Origin: Ruminococcus sp.
GTDB taxonomy: Bacteria; Bacillota; Clostridia; Oscillospirales; Ruminococcaceae
Reading direction: 5' to 3'
DNA length: 64,000 nt
NCBI RefSeq assembly: GCF_017464355.1
Contig: NZ_JAFUAG010000041.1
Coordinates: 124,001 to 188,000 of the forward strand
A model generated the notes under the pieces. It was not told the origin of the DNA. It searched no databases and saw only the letters and a program-made list of their open reading frames with translations. Positions 14,901-24,409 of the stretch are shown here, in pieces (position 1 is the first letter of the stretch; every line of letters starts with the position of its first letter). A program made the translations under genes and the position numbers.

Positions 14901-16535
14901 TTATCCTCTGTTTGTGAATTCCACCAGCTTGTTCAGCTGTGCCAGTGCCGCACCGCTGTCAATGGCTTCTCCTGCCAGCTGCACACCTTCCGCAATGCTC
15001 TCAGCCTTGCCGCAGACATACAGCGCAGCCCCCGCATTGAACAGAACTATATCCCTCTTGGCACCCTGTATCTCGCCTTTGAGTATGCCCAGCGTTATGC
15101 CCGCATTCTCCAGTGCATCACCGCCGACTATCTCGTCCTTCTTGGCAGTTTTCAGCCCCACGTCCTCAGGGGTCAGGGTGAACTTCTTTATCTCACCGTT
15201 GTTTATCTCAGCTATCCTTGTAGGTGCAGAAATGGATATCTCGTCCAGCCTGTCAGTACCGTATACCACCAGCGAATGCTTTACACCCAGGTTTTTCAGC
15301 ACGTTTGCCACGATGTCTATGAGCCTCTCCTCGTAAACACCTATAACGTTGTACTCAGCGTTCGCAGGATTTGCCAGAGGTCCCAGTATGTTGAAAACTG
15401 TGCGTATACCGCTCTGGGCTCTTACAGGTCCCACAAATCTCATGGCCTTGTGATAGCTCTGGGCAAACAGGAAGCATACCCCTACCTCATCAATGCAGGC
15501 CGCAGCCTTTTCGGGAGTAGATGCTATCTTCACACCCAGCGCTTCCAGTACATCAGCCGCGCCGCTTCTGGAGGAAACGCTCCTGTTGCCGTGCTTTGCC
15601 ACTGCCTGTCCCACTGCTGATACCACAAAGGAAGAAGTGGTAGAGATATTGAAGCTCTGTGCCAGGTCGCCGCCTGTACCCACTATCTCCAGCACATCTC
15701 TGCTGTGGGGGACCTTTGCCATCTTGTCCCTCATGCCCTCAGCACAGCCTGTTATCTCATCGATAGTTTCCACGTTCATTCTCATGGCGGTCAGCAGTGC
15801 TGCGGTCTGGGCGTTGGTCGCCCTGTCGCCCATGATGATATCGATAGCTGTTCTTGCTTCCTCACGGCTCAGGTGCTGGCCGTCCACTACCTTGGCGATG
15901 TAGGGCTTAAGCTCCGTCCTCTCTGCGTCAGGCAGAACATTTATCTCAGCTGCCGCAGTTTCTATCCCCGACATTCTCAGGAAGTTCGCCAGTATCACCG
16001 AGCCGTACTCCGTCAGTATGCTCTCAGGGTGGAACTGCACACCGTAGGTGCTGTGCTGCTTGTGCTTGATCGCCATTATCTGACCCTTGTCATCGCTGCC
16101 TATTATCTCCAGACAATCGGGCAGGCTCTCTTTTTCAACTATCAGCGAATGATATCTCGCTGCCGCCAGTGTCTTCTTTAACCCTTTGAATATCGGCTGA
16201 CTGTTGTCTATGTCGATGTCGGTCTGCTTGCCATGCATCTGCTCAGCCGCATGGACTATCTTTCCCCAAAAGGCCTCAGCTATGGCCTGGTGTCCCAGGC
16301 ATACCCCCAGTATAGGCAGCTTTCCGCTGAAATGCCTTACAGCCTCCACCGATATGCCTGCGTCCTTGGGGTAACATGGCCCGGGGGAGATGACCAGCGC
16401 CTGGGGCTCAAGTCTTTCTATCTCCTCAATGGTTATCTCATCGTTGCGTACCACCCTGATATCGGGGTTCAGCACACCAATGGCCTGATACAGATTATAT
16501 GTAAAACTGTCGTAGTTATCTATCAGAAGTATCAT
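14901..16535 (-). CDS. trpGD: Fused anthranilate synthase glutaminase and anthranilate phosphoribosyltransferase (TrpG-TrpD)
   Basis: 544 residues. Residues 1-190 are the class I glutamine amidotransferase TrpG: VISPGPCYP, the catalytic Cys79 in GVCLGHQA, and VQFHPES with the His and Glu. From about 205 the TrpD phosphoribosyltransferase follows: LSREEARTAIDIIMGD, the phosphoribosyl-pyrophosphate loop GTGGDLAQSFNIST, KHGNRSVSSRSGAAD and RTVFNILGPLANPA. The fusion makes two steps of tryptophan synthesis in one chain, as in enterobacteria. GGAGGGC precedes the ATG; trpE ends 18 bases upstream. Confidence 0.95.
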   Translation of the reverse strand: MILLIDNYDSFTYNLYQAIGVLNPDIRVVRNDEITIEEIERLEPQALVISPGPCYPKDAGISVEAVRHFSGKLPILGVCLGHQAIAEAFWGKIVHAAEQMHGKQTDIDIDNSQPIFKGLKKTLAAARYHSLIVEKESLPDCLEIIGSDDKGQIMAIKHKQHSTYGVQFHPESILTEYGSVILANFLRMSGIETAAAEINVLPDAERTELKPYIAKVVDGQHLSREEARTAIDIIMGDRATNAQTAALLTAMRMNVETIDEITGCAEGMRDKMAKVPHSRDVLEIVGTGGDLAQSFNISTTSSFVVSAVGQAVAKHGNRSVSSRSGAADVLEALGVKIASTPEKAAACIDEVGVCFLFAQSYHKAMRFVGPVRAQSGIRTVFNILGPLANPANAEYNVIGVYEERLIDIVANVLKNLGVKHSLVVYGTDRLDEISISAPTRIAEINNGEIKKFTLTPEDVGLKTAKKDEIVGGDALENAGITLGILKGEIQGAKRDIVLFNAGAALYVCGKAESIAEGVQLAGEAIDSGAALAQLNKLVEFTNRG

Positions 16536-16553
16536 ATCCTTGCCCTCCTGTTC

Positions 16554-18029
16554 TTAAAGTCTGGCTGCTTCCTTGACTGCGTTTATAACAGCCAGTGCCT
16601 TGTTGCAGCTTTCCTCATACTCGTTCTCGGGGACCGAATCAGCTACCACACCGCCGCCGGCCTGAACATAAGCATTGTTGTTCTTGAAAAGCACTGTTCT
16701 TATGGCTATGCAGGTGTCCAGGGACCCGTCAAAGGCCAGATAACCTACAGTTCCGCCGTAAAGACATCTCTTGGTGGTCTCCAGTTCATCTATTATCTCC
16801 ATGGCTCTCACCTTGGGAGCCCCCGAAAGGGTGCCTGCGGGCAGTACAGCCATCAGCGCATCAAGAGGTTTCCTGTCAGCCCTCAGCTTGCCCTTTACGT
16901 TGGAAACAATGTGCATTACCTTTGAATATCTCTCTATGACCATAAGGTCGGTCACTTCAACGCTGCCGAATTCGCTGACCTTGCCAATGTCGTTCCTGCC
17001 AAGGTCTACCAGCATGGTATGCTCAGCCCTTTCCTTGGGGTCGTTCAGCAGCCTCTGCTCATTGGTCATGTCCTCATCATGGGTGCTGCCACGCTTTATG
17101 GTGCCTGCGATAGGTCTTGTCACCACAGTACCGTTCTCAACGCTCACCAGCATCTCGGGTGAAGCCCCTGCAAAGGCATAGTCAGCGTGCTTGAAGTAAA
17201 ACAGGTACGGCGAAGGGTTAGTGCTTCTCAGCATTCTGTAAACATCAAAGCTGTCGGGCGGATTGTCTATCTCAAATCTCTGTGAGGGCACTATCTGGAA
17301 AATATCTCCGTCTTTGATATATTCCTTTGCTTTTACCACATTGGCCATGTACTGCTCCTTGGTTATGTTCGAGCGTACTTCCAGTTCATCAGCCCCGGAC
17401 TTTTTCTTCCTGGTCTCAGGCTGATAGCTCCTCAGCGCCACCACGATGTCCAGTGCTGTCTGTTCGCACAGGGCGTACTTTTCATCGATATTGTCCGAAG
17501 CATTTATATTCAGTATTATGACCGCCTTGTTGCTCAGATGGTCGTAAGCTACCAGCTTTTCAAACATGAACAGGTCTGCATCGGGCATACCCAGGTCATC
17601 ATGGGGAACATTTGTCAGCTTCTTCTCAAAGTACCTTACCATGTCGTAAGCAAAATAACCCATAAGTCCCCCCGTAAGCTTGGGGTAGTTGTTGAATCTG
17701 GGCGACTTGTGTTCCTCAATTATCTCAGAAAGAAAGCCGATAGGGTCATCAAGCTTTTTCTGAACAGGCGCCTTGCCCGCCTGCTTTATGGTCATCACAT
17801 GATCTCTCAACTCGTATTCAGCCTTGGGGTCAATGCCTACATAAGAATATCTGCCCCACTTGTCCTTGTTGTCTACCGACTCCAGAATGAAGCAGTCATC
17901 ATAAAGCTCGTGCAGGCAGTTGAAAAGCTGGATAGGCGTGTAGCTGTCCATGAGCAGTTCGTAAAAAACAGGAACTGTCTTGTAGCTTTCCAGATACTTC
18001 TTGACATCATTAAGTTCAGGGTACAGCAT
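16554..18029 (-). CDS. trpE: Anthranilate synthase component I
   Basis: 491 residues. Makes anthranilate from chorismate with ammonia from TrpG. N-terminal half holds the tryptophan-binding lobe (FILESVDNKDKWGRYSYVG contains the ES...RYS type feedback motif). The C-terminal half is the chorismate-binding domain: IVPSQRFE, RPIAGTIKRG, LVDLGRNDIGKVSEFGSV, GTLSGAPKVRAMEII and YGGTVGYLAFDG. AAGGAGGAAAA precedes the ATG. It is the first gene of the operon and is controlled by the T-box leader. Confidence 0.97.
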   Translation of the reverse strand: MLYPELNDVKKYLESYKTVPVFYELLMDSYTPIQLFNCLHELYDDCFILESVDNKDKWGRYSYVGIDPKAEYELRDHVMTIKQAGKAPVQKKLDDPIGFLSEIIEEHKSPRFNNYPKLTGGLMGYFAYDMVRYFEKKLTNVPHDDLGMPDADLFMFEKLVAYDHLSNKAVIILNINASDNIDEKYALCEQTALDIVVALRSYQPETRKKKSGADELEVRSNITKEQYMANVVKAKEYIKDGDIFQIVPSQRFEIDNPPDSFDVYRMLRSTNPSPYLFYFKHADYAFAGASPEMLVSVENGTVVTRPIAGTIKRGSTHDEDMTNEQRLLNDPKERAEHTMLVDLGRNDIGKVSEFGSVEVTDLMVIERYSKVMHIVSNVKGKLRADRKPLDALMAVLPAGTLSGAPKVRAMEIIDELETTKRCLYGGTVGYLAFDGSLDTCIAIRTVLFKNNNAYVQAGGGVVADSVPENEYEESCNKALAVINAVKEAARL

Positions 18030-18068
18030 AATGTTTTCCTCCTTAGTTTATCCCAAAGCAAAAAGGCA

Positions 18069-18360
18069 ATAAAAAAAGCCCCATCATCACACATGACTTA
18101 AGTCATGGGACGATAGAACCGTGGTGCCACCCATTTTCCCGACAATCGTATTGTCGGCTCATCAAGGTACGCACTCTCAGGTCAACCCATCAAGATCAAT
18201 ACCCCTCCGCACTAACGTAGGGATCACGGCGAGAGATACTCGTTAAAAACTTTCGCTCTGCTCCTCACAAATCCATTCACCGTATGCCCTCGTACTGTCT
18301 CACACCTGCCGACAGCTCTCTGAAACTACCTCACACAGCTACTTACTTTTGCTCACAGGA
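18069..18360 (-). promoter_or_regulatory. T-box riboswitch, tryptophan specifier
   Basis: The leader of trpE contains the T-box sequence TGGGTGGCACCACGGTTC (minus strand, about 18117-18134) followed by a terminator with stem around CCCATGACTTAAGTCATG and TTTTTTT (18069-18112). Upstream lie stem I elements such as AGTA and GAGAGCTGTCGGCAGG. A TGG triplet in the specifier-loop position (18273-18275, context GTGAATGGATTTG) reads tryptophan. Uncharged tRNA-Trp should stabilise the antiterminator. Confidence 0.9.
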
Positions 18361-18387
18361 TTTCTCATATCAAATTTTCATGTTTGC

Positions 18388-18416
18388 ATTATATTACAAT
18401 TTTCCTATTTTGTCAA
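18388..18416 (-). promoter_or_regulatory. Promoter of the trp operon
   Basis: Minus-strand TTGACA (18416-18411) and TATAAT (18393-18388), spacer 17, a perfect consensus promoter before the T-box leader. Confidence 0.85.
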
Positions 18417-18492
18417 TAGGTTTTTCTCACCAAAATAATTAACTTTTTGTGAACGGATTTCTTCCCGCTTAAGAAAAAAATTTGTAAAGCCC

Positions 18493-18521
18493 TTGCAATT
18501 GCAGAAAATATGAGTTATAAT
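18493..18521 (+). promoter_or_regulatory. Promoter of the AI-2E family transporter gene
   Basis: TTGCAA (18493-18498) and TATAAT (18516-18521), spacer 17. Confidence 0.75.
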
Positions 18522-18559
18522 ATATAACGATATAGTATTTTTTGATAAAAGGAGATCCT

Positions 18560-19882
18560 ATGAAGTTTTACGCAAATAAAAAATACCAGACCATAGCCGT
18601 CTATGCCGCTGTCGTCATTGCGGTGAACGTGCTGCTGGTGCTGGCACTGTACAATTTCTCTGATATAATGAAAAGCGTGGAGAACCTGTTCGTGGTGCTG
18701 CAGCCCGTGATCTGGGGGCTGGTCATCGCTTTCCTGACAAATCCTATTATGGATAAAACCAGCAAACTGCTGCGCAAGCTGTATAAGGATGATGAACAGC
18801 GTGCAAAAAGCAGCAAGTTCGTCAAGGTCATATCCGTCATCATAACCGAGCTGCTCTTCCTTGGGGTAGTCACAGGCATCGTTGCTATCGTAGTCCCTGA
18901 GCTTATCAAATCCATCATGGAGATCTTTGATAATGCAGGCTCCATATTCGAGAGCGTCCAGAAATGGATAAACAAGATATTCCGCAACTACCCGTCCATC
19001 GAGCAGGCCGCGACCCAGTGGCTGTCCGAATTCAATGCGGATATCGGAACTATCTATGAAAATCTCAAGCCCATGCTTGAAAATATCCTTTCAGGCGCCT
19101 GGGGACTTGTCACCGTTGTCAAGAACTTCCTGCTGGGATTTATAGTTTCCGTGTATATGCTCTGCAGCAAGGAAAAGCTCCTTGCCCAGATAAAGAAGAT
19201 AATTATTTCCGTCACCAGGAAGCGTACCTGCGCCAGGATAATGTCCGTATGCTCCCAGGCAAACACCGTGTTCTCGGGCTTTATCACTGGCAAGATAATC
19301 GACTCGTTCATCATCGGCCTTATCTGCTTCATAGGCCTTACCATTATGGGTATGCCCTATGCCACCATGATAAGCGTGCTGGTGGGCGTCACGAATATAA
19401 TCCCGTTCTTCGGCCCCCTGATAGGCGCTATCCCCTCAGCACTGCTCATACTGCTGATAGAACCCAATAAGTTCTTCATATTCATCGTGTTCATCATAGT
19501 TCTCCAGCAGTTTGACGGAAATATCCTCGGTCCAAAGATACTTGGGGACTCCACGGGACTTCCAGGCTTCTGGGTGCTGATCTCGCTGCTGCTCTTCGGC
19601 GGTGTCTTCGGATTTGTAGGCATGGTGCTGGCAGTTCCTACCTCTGCGCTGATCTACAGCTTTATCCGTTCCTCCGTGGAAGATAAGCTAAGGCGCAAAA
19701 AGCTGCCCGTGGCTACCGAGTACTATATGGACGATGTGGCGCACCTCTACAAAAAGCCGCCCGAGCGTACTCCTCTCACAGCAGAACAGCTTATGGAACT
19801 GGATATCCCCTCTATCGATGAGGTCAACGAAGTCCCTTTCCATGAACAGGAAGAAGCTATCGCTGATATAAAAGAAAAGTAG
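18560..19882 (+). CDS. AI-2E (YdiK/PerM/TqsA) family membrane transporter
   Basis: 440 residues with about eight membrane helices. Typical points: an N-terminal helix pair ending VIWGLVIAFLTNPIMD, the amphipathic middle with IFDNAGSIFESVQKW, and the C-terminal core GMPYATMISVLVGVTNIIPFFGPLIGAIPSALL and LGPKILGDSTGLPGFWVLISLLLFGG. The family includes autoinducer-2 exporters and Na+/H+ antiporters, so the substrate is open. AAAGGAGATCCT precedes ATG 18560. Monocistronic with a clear terminator. Confidence 0.88.
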   Translation: MKFYANKKYQTIAVYAAVVIAVNVLLVLALYNFSDIMKSVENLFVVLQPVIWGLVIAFLTNPIMDKTSKLLRKLYKDDEQRAKSSKFVKVISVIITELLFLGVVTGIVAIVVPELIKSIMEIFDNAGSIFESVQKWINKIFRNYPSIEQAATQWLSEFNADIGTIYENLKPMLENILSGAWGLVTVVKNFLLGFIVSVYMLCSKEKLLAQIKKIIISVTRKRTCARIMSVCSQANTVFSGFITGKIIDSFIIGLICFIGLTIMGMPYATMISVLVGVTNIIPFFGPLIGAIPSALLILLIEPNKFFIFIVFIIVLQQFDGNILGPKILGDSTGLPGFWVLISLLLFGGVFGFVGMVLAVPTSALIYSFIRSSVEDKLRRKKLPVATEYYMDDVAHLYKKPPERTPLTAEQLMELDIPSIDEVNEVPFHEQEEAIADIKEK

Positions 19883-19887
19883 ACCCT

Positions 19888-19922
19888 GCCCCGAAACGTG
19901 TCAATGCGTTGCGGGGCTTTTT
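19888..19922 (+). terminator. Terminator after the AI-2E family gene
   Basis: GCCCCGAAACG (from 19888) with CGTTGCGGGGC, then TTTTT. Confidence 0.85.
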
Positions 19923-20045
19923 CATGCCTTGTGCCGAAAGCATATCAGTGCATATATAAGACATCGAGCACCAAAATACCATGTTTTGCCAGCTTTGCTG
20001 AAGTGTGCGGATTTTGACAATTGTATGAAAATTAATAAAATCCAC

Positions 20046-20074
20046 TTGTAAATTGCAAACAGATATGCTATAAT
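20046..20074 (+). promoter_or_regulatory. Promoter of the activase-dehydratase operon
   Basis: TTGTAA (20046-20051) and TATAAT (20069-20074), spacer 17. Confidence 0.7.
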
Positions 20075-20109
20075 AATTCTAATTTGTAATTTCAGCGGAG
20101 GTTGTTTAG

Positions 20110-23082
20110 ATGAGCAAGATCTACGATCTGGGTATCGATGTTGGTTCGACCACTGTCAAGACCGTTATCACCGATGAGGGTGAGTTTGTATATAACAGAT
20201 ACGAAAGACATTTCTCCCGTGTAAGGGAAACAGTTGCGGAACAGCTCAGGCTTATCCGCAAAAGCTACCCCGAGGATAAGTTCCGTATCGCCATAACAGG
20301 TTCAGCAGGCCTGGGCATTGCCGAAGCCTGCGGCATACCCTTCGTGCAGGAGGTCTTCTCCGCTTTCGTTGCGGTGAATAAGACTTACCCCGATGCCGAT
20401 GTGGTCATAGAGCTGGGCGGTGAGGACGCTAAGATAATCTTCCTCACAGGCGGTGTGGAGCAGCGTATGAACGGCTCCTGCGCAGGCGGCACAGGTGCGT
20501 TCATCGACCAGATGGCAGGTCTGCTGGGTGTTACTCCCGATGATATGAACGACCTGGCTCTCAAGGCCGAGAAGACTTATCCCATAGCTTCCCGCTGCGG
20601 TGTTTTCGCTAAGTCCGATATCCAGCCCCTGCTCAATCAGGGCGCCAAGAAAGAGGATATCTCCGCTTCTATCTTCCAGGCCGTAGTAGACCAGACGGTC
20701 TCGGGTCTGGCTCAGGGCAGAAAGATATCAGGCAAGGTGCTGTTCCTCGGCGGACCTCTCACCTACCTCAGCGCCCTCCGTGAAACTTTCAGGAAGACCC
20801 TTTTTCTCTCTGATGACAATGCTGTCCTCCCCGAGAAGTCTTCCTGCTATATCGCCTACGGCGCAGCGCTCCATGCCCACGACCTCTCCGAGGAGATCAC
20901 CATTGATGAGGCGCTGGAAAAGATAGTAAATGCCAAGACCAACGACAATATCGTTGTGGGCAGAAGACTGTTTGACTCTCAGGCTGAGTATGCCGAGTTC
21001 ATCGAGCGTCATAAAAAATCCGACCTCAAATATGAGGATATCATGTCCTATTCGGGCGATGCCTACCTTGGTATCGACGCAGGCTCCACCACCACCAAGC
21101 TGGTGCTGATAACCCCCGAGGGCAGGCTGCTCTATCAGCATTACTGCTCCAATCAGGGTCAGCCCCTTGATGTCATCTCAGCTAAGCTGAAAGAGATATA
21201 TCGTCTTGCTGGCGGCAGGATAAATATCAAAGCCTCCGCAGTTACAGGCTATGGCGAAGAACTGATAAAGGCAGGCCTGGGCGTTGATTACGGTATAGTT
21301 GAAACTGTGGCACACTATAAGGCAGCTGCCTATTTCTGCCCCGAAGTTGACTTCATCATCGATATCGGCGGACAGGATATAAAGTGCTTCAAGATCAAGA
21401 ACAACGCTATCGACAGCATAATGCTCAACGAAGCCTGTTCCTCGGGCTGCGGCTCCTTTATACAGACATTTGCAGGCGCTATGGGCTATGATATAGCCAA
21501 TTTTGCCCAGCTGGGACTTTTCGCTAAAGCCCCCGTTGAGCTTGGTTCCCGCTGCACTGTTTTCATGAACAGTTCAGTAAAACAGGCCCAGAAGGACGGC
21601 GCTACCGTTGAGGATATCTCCGCAGGTCTGTCAGCTTCCATAATCAAGAATGCCGTTTATAAAGTTATCCGTGCCAAGTCCATAGATGAACTGGGACAGA
21701 ACATCGTTGTCCAGGGCGGTACATTCCTGAACGATGCTGTGCTGCGTTCCTTTGAGCAGGAGCTTGGCAGGAACGTTATACGTCCCGCTATAGCAGGACT
21801 TATGGGCGCTCTCGGCTGTGCCCTCTTTGCCAAGGAGAAGTCTGCGGGCACGCTGACAACTTCGGGTATCATATCAAAAGAAGAACTTGAGAACTTCACA
21901 TATTCCGCCCGTGCAGTACAGTGCGGCGGCTGCGGTGCCCACTGCAACCTCACCGTTATCCGTTTCAATGACGGTCATCGCTTTATCTCGGGCAACCGCT
22001 GCGAAAAGGGTGCAGGTATTAAAATAACCGACCGCACCGAGAATATGATAGAGTATAAGTTTGAGTATATAAAGGGTCTTGAAGAGAAAAAGCCCCGCAT
22101 GAAGCCAATTGCAAAGGTGGGTCTTCCACTGTGCCTTTCTTTCTATGACCTCATGCCTTTCTTCTCACAGCTTTTTACCGACCTGGGCTTTGAACTGGTG
22201 TTCTCTGAGGAATCCACCAGGGCTACCTACTATAAGGGTCAGCAGACTATCCCCTCGGATACCGTATGCTACCCCGCAAAGCTTGCCCACGGCCATATAG
22301 AAAGTCTGCTGGAAAAGGGCGCTGACTTCATATTCTACCCCTGCATGAGCTATAATATCGACGAGGGCGGTTCCGATAACCACTATAACTGCCCCGTAGT
22401 CGCATATTATCCCGAACTGCTCAAAGCCAATAACGATAAGCTTACCGAGGATAATTTCATAGCTCCCTATATCGACCTCAATAATAAGGGTCACGTTGCC
22501 AAGGCTATGGCCAGGGCACTGAAGAAATACGGCATTACCGCCAAGCAGGTGATGGCACTGCTCAACCGCGCATACTCCGCCCAGATAGACTTCCGCCGTG
22601 ATGTCAAGGCCAAGGCTCAGGAGATAATGCGTGAGGCAAGGCGCAAGGGTCAGAAGATCATAGTTGTCGCAGGCAGACCTTACCATATCGACCCCGAGAT
22701 AAACCACGGTATACATAAGCTGATAGCTTCCCTGGGCTTTGCTGTCATCACTGAGGACAGCGTTGCATCCCTGGTGGATACCCCCGTCCTCGATGTCCTC
22801 AATCAGTGGACCTATCATTCAAGGCTCTACCGTGCTGCAAAGTATGTCTGTGAGCATGATGATATGCAGCTGGTGCAGCTGGTGAGCTTCGGCTGCGGAA
22901 TCGACGCTGTCACCACCGATGAAGTCCGTGCTATCCTGGAGGAGCAGGGCAAGCTCTATACCCAGCTGAAAATAGACGAGATAACCAATCTCGGCGCAGC
23001 CAAGATAAGACTGCGCTCTCTGGCGGCAGCCCTTGAAGAAAAGGACGCCCGGAAGCAGAAGGCATTGCTGAAAAATGCCTGA
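20110..23082 (+). CDS. 2-hydroxyacyl-CoA dehydratase activase family protein, double ATPase domain plus DUF2229
   Basis: 990 residues. Two tandem ASKHA ATPase domains of the HgdC/BcrA type: the first has GIDVGSTTVKT, GGEDAKI and cysteines Cys124 (NGSCAGGTG) and Cys163 (SRCGVF); the second starts near 320 with GIDAGSTTTK, GGQDIKCF, Cys443 and Cys447 (NEACSSGCG) and Cys482 (SRCTVF). In HgdC one such Cys pair from each monomer holds a shared [4Fe-4S] cluster and ATP drives electron transfer to the dehydratase. From about 585 comes a Cys-rich piece (VQCGGCGAHCNLT) and a DUF2229 domain with DTVCYPAKLAHGH. The physiological substrate is unknown. The next gene supplies the dehydratase-like part. Confidence 0.88.
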   Translation: MSKIYDLGIDVGSTTVKTVITDEGEFVYNRYERHFSRVRETVAEQLRLIRKSYPEDKFRIAITGSAGLGIAEACGIPFVQEVFSAFVAVNKTYPDADVVIELGGEDAKIIFLTGGVEQRMNGSCAGGTGAFIDQMAGLLGVTPDDMNDLALKAEKTYPIASRCGVFAKSDIQPLLNQGAKKEDISASIFQAVVDQTVSGLAQGRKISGKVLFLGGPLTYLSALRETFRKTLFLSDDNAVLPEKSSCYIAYGAALHAHDLSEEITIDEALEKIVNAKTNDNIVVGRRLFDSQAEYAEFIERHKKSDLKYEDIMSYSGDAYLGIDAGSTTTKLVLITPEGRLLYQHYCSNQGQPLDVISAKLKEIYRLAGGRINIKASAVTGYGEELIKAGLGVDYGIVETVAHYKAAAYFCPEVDFIIDIGGQDIKCFKIKNNAIDSIMLNEACSSGCGSFIQTFAGAMGYDIANFAQLGLFAKAPVELGSRCTVFMNSSVKQAQKDGATVEDISAGLSASIIKNAVYKVIRAKSIDELGQNIVVQGGTFLNDAVLRSFEQELGRNVIRPAIAGLMGALGCALFAKEKSAGTLTTSGIISKEELENFTYSARAVQCGGCGAHCNLTVIRFNDGHRFISGNRCEKGAGIKITDRTENMIEYKFEYIKGLEEKKPRMKPIAKVGLPLCLSFYDLMPFFSQLFTDLGFELVFSEESTRATYYKGQQTIPSDTVCYPAKLAHGHIESLLEKGADFIFYPCMSYNIDEGGSDNHYNCPVVAYYPELLKANNDKLTEDNFIAPYIDLNNKGHVAKAMARALKKYGITAKQVMALLNRAYSAQIDFRRDVKAKAQEIMREARRKGQKIIVVAGRPYHIDPEINHGIHKLIASLGFAVITEDSVASLVDTPVLDVLNQWTYHSRLYRAAKYVCEHDDMQLVQLVSFGCGIDAVTTDEVRAILEEQGKLYTQLKIDEITNLGAAKIRLRSLAAALEEKDARKQKALLKNA

Positions 23083-23134
23083 TATGTCATCTGACTAAAG
23101 ATCAATACCGATAAGATAATTCGGAGGAATAGAA

Positions 23135-24409
23135 ATGTCTGAAAAGAACAAAACCTGCAGCATACCCCATTCGGGTTCGGACAGGGTAAACAAGTCATAC
23201 TTTGATAAGTCCAGAAAATCGGACTACATAGTGCTTGTCCCCGATATGCTGCCCATACACTTCAAGCTGATAATGGCGATATACGAGCAGTACGGCTACC
23301 GTATGGAGCTTTTGCAGACTTCCACCCGCAGTGTCATCGATGAGGGACTTAAAAACGTCCATAACGATACCTGCTATCCCGCACTGCTGGTCATAGGTCA
23401 GTTCCTTGATGCTCTCAACAGCGGCAAGTATGACCCCGACCATACCGCACTGCTCATTTCCCAGACAGGCGGCGGCTGCAGAGCTTCGAACTATATCCAC
23501 CTGCTGAGGAAAGCCCTTTCCACCACCTATCCCCAGGTGCCTGTGCTTTCGCTCAATTTCAGCGGCCTGGAAAAGGACGCTTCTATCGAAGTTTCGCCCA
23601 CTATCGCCCTTAAGCTGATATATGCGGTGCTTTACGGCGATATGCTCATGCTGCTGTATAACCAGTGCAAGCCCTACGAGATAGAACCCAACTCCACAGA
23701 TGAACTGCTGGCAAGGTGGCAGCACCGCCTGGGTAAGCTGTTCCATACCAAGCGTGAATATATGAGCACTGCAAAGCACTACCGTGCCATGCTCAAAGAC
23801 TTTGCGGCTCTTCCCAGAAGAAAAGAGAAGAAACCCAAGGTCGGCATAGTTGGTGAGATATATGTAAAGTATTCGCCCCTTGCCAATAATCACCTGAATG
23901 AATTCCTGCTGAGCGAGGGCTGCGAGCCCAATGTTCCCGGCCTGCTGGACTTCGTTATGTACTGCGCCTCCGACGCTATCAATGACAGCAAGCTCTATGA
24001 CTCCAGAGATAAGAAGACCCTCATCTACGGCATAGGCTACGATGTGCTTTATAAGTTCCAGAAACAGCAGATAAAGATGATCAACGAGCAGGGCGTTTTC
24101 CAGCCCCCCCATGATTTTGAACACCTGCGCAAATGCGCCGATAAGTATATCCACCAGGGTGTAAAAATGGGCGAAGGCTGGCTCATCACCGCTGAAATGG
24201 CCGCCCTTGCCGAAACAGGCACCAAGAACATCATCTGCACCCAGCCATTCGGCTGCCTGCCAAACCACATAGTTGCAAAGGGAAGTGCCCGTGTAATCAA
24301 GCAGGCTTATCCCGATGCAAATATCGTTGCCATCGACTATGACCCGGGTGCAACAAAGGTCAATCAGGAGAACCGTATCAAGCTGATGCTGGCAAATGCG
24401 GTGATGTAA
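23135..24409 (+). CDS. 2-hydroxyacyl-CoA dehydratase D-component-like protein
   Basis: 424 residues. The fold of the HgdB/HgdA and FldBC type is suggested by VPDMLPIHFKLIMAIYEQYGY, NDTCYPALLVIGQF, ISQTGGGCRASNYIHLLRKAL, GIVGEIYVKYSPLANNHLNEFL and IICTQPFGCLPNHIVAKG; the three conserved cysteines (DTCYP, GGGCRAS, PFGCLPNH) are candidate cluster ligands. Many Firmicutes carry activase, DUF2229 and this domain in one protein of about 1,400 residues; here they are two genes 52 bases apart, with GGAGGAATAG before ATG. It likely works with the protein encoded upstream. Confidence 0.85.
   Translation: MSEKNKTCSIPHSGSDRVNKSYFDKSRKSDYIVLVPDMLPIHFKLIMAIYEQYGYRMELLQTSTRSVIDEGLKNVHNDTCYPALLVIGQFLDALNSGKYDPDHTALLISQTGGGCRASNYIHLLRKALSTTYPQVPVLSLNFSGLEKDASIEVSPTIALKLIYAVLYGDMLMLLYNQCKPYEIEPNSTDELLARWQHRLGKLFHTKREYMSTAKHYRAMLKDFAALPRRKEKKPKVGIVGEIYVKYSPLANNHLNEFLLSEGCEPNVPGLLDFVMYCASDAINDSKLYDSRDKKTLIYGIGYDVLYKFQKQQIKMINEQGVFQPPHDFEHLRKCADKYIHQGVKMGEGWLITAEMAALAETGTKNIICTQPFGCLPNHIVAKGSARVIKQAYPDANIVAIDYDPGATKVNQENRIKLMLANAVM

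Noticed and set aside
18069-18112. CATGACTTAAGTCATG as an operator shared with the TGACTTTAGTCA palindrome at 37350
   Set aside because: The first is part of the T-box terminator stem; the similarity is short and probably chance.
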